From: JAEUIT01 sp044220875
GTDB taxonomy: Bacteria; Planctomycetota; Phycisphaerae; Phycisphaerales; SM1A02
Reading direction: 5' to 3'
Length of the DNA stretch: 64,000 bases
NCBI GenBank assembly: GCA_044220875.1
Contig: JBGAQH010000009.1
Coordinates: forward strand, 1 to 64,000
The stretch's first letter is position 1, and the number at the start of each line of letters is the position of its first letter. The notes beneath the pieces were generated by a model that was not told the origin of the DNA, did no database searches, and saw only the letters and a program-made list of their open reading frames with translations. The position numbers and the translations under genes are program-made. Shown one piece after another: positions 63,713-64,000 of the stretch.

Positions 63713-64000
63713 ATCGTCACGCTTCCCGACAACCTCCGCCGCACGCTCGATGAGCTCCTCGCCGAGGACGACTCGCTCGAGCGTTCGCTCAGTGACCCGG
63801 CCGTCGCCATGGATCACCGCCAGGTGCGGACCATTGGCCAGCGGCGACGGGCGATCGAGCCGACGGTCGGCGCGTGGCGGGCGTACCTCGCCGCCGAGCG
63901 CGAACAGGCCGACCTCGTGGCGCTCAGGAACGGCAGCGATCGGGAGATGGCGGCCTTGGCCGCGTCCGAGCTGCCCGGACTCGAGGCCCGTCTCGACGAA
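63713..64000 (+). CDS. prfA: Peptide chain release factor 1, N-terminal part (3' truncated by the window)
   Basis: The frame reads the PCRF domain start of release factor 1: TLDELLAEDDSLERSLSDPA, QRRRAIEPTVGAWRAY and ASELPGLEARLDE, in the usual order. The protein terminates translation at UAA and UAG codons; the GGQ motif lies beyond the window. The start is not settled: no ATG or GTG lies in this frame near the expected position. The coordinate used here begins at ATC (63713); a TTG at 63656 is the nearest conventional alternative and would overlap the region just after the hairpin. Confidence 0.85.
   Translation, partial: MVTLPDNLRRTLDELLAEDDSLERSLSDPAVAMDHRQVRTIGQRRRAIEPTVGAWRAYLAAEREQADLVALRNGSDREMAALAASELPGLEARLDE

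Noticed and set aside
1..64000. CRISPR array
   Set aside because: The repeats seen at 24.4-24.8, 27.1-27.5, 56.4 and 58.3 kb lack regular spacers of constant length, and no cas genes are present.

Overview
The window is GC-rich DNA that fits a planctomycete of the Phycisphaerae type, probably a Phycisphaerales relative. The strongest sign is a short secretion-type C-terminal module built from EF-hand-like aspartate loops and ending in LLGAWG or a close variant. It occurs in five secreted proteins and one gene fragment. Supporting signs are a PEP-CTERM-like protein, a DUF2961/GH172 protein, a TIGR03790-type protein and scattered TGGACAGGCACC repeats. No rRNA, tRNA, CRISPR array, integrase or origin was recognised.

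Region 1 (1-17.4 kb) is the most interesting part. It starts with the C-terminal end of a sigma-54-dependent activator gene. Directly after it lies a near-perfect sigma-54 promoter (GG at 539-540, GC at 551-552), then a seven-gene same-strand operon: an EcoEI-like HsdR, an intact HsdM, a two-TRD HsdS, a 1286-residue fusion of an HsdM paralogue, a specificity-like domain and a P-loop ATPase, a second P-loop ATPase, a 1398-residue membrane-anchored repeat protein with a PIN-like C-terminal region, and a 671-residue protein of unknown type. In the fusion, the methylase motif IV reads SVPPW where the neighbouring HsdM has SNPPY, so that half may be catalytically dead. I read the operon as a type I restriction-modification system expanded into a larger, sigma-54-controlled defence system.

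Region 2 (17.4-24.4 kb) is accessory DNA: a convergent small gene, two unassigned genes (one with an N-terminal helix-turn-helix), a short HExxH ORF, a broken secreted-protein remnant, a PEP-CTERM-like protein and an enlarged REP-associated (RAYT-like) transposase. Region 3 (24.4-35 kb) has repeat-rich spacers and secreted or membrane proteins: an FG-GAP/UnbV protein, dockerin-like proteins, a VOC protein, a Cys-rich membrane protein, a chimeric DJ-1-like lipoprotein and a TIGR03790-like protein.

Region 4 (35-64 kb) looks like ordinary chromosome: a Tat-exported aldo/keto reductase, serS, two zinc-ribbon membrane proteins, a PstS-like protein with a partner lipoprotein, a 38-bp inverted-repeat element, four secreted proteins on the minus strand (collagen-like, trypsin-like, dockerin-like, DUF2961), an MFS transporter, mgtE, a DUF4965-type glutaminase-like protein, fabI, a rhodanese, cysteine synthase, a lipoprotein, a response regulator/histidine kinase pair, a TauE/SafE-DUF1634 pair, a nucleotide-translocase-like carrier, an EF-hand protein and the start of prfA.
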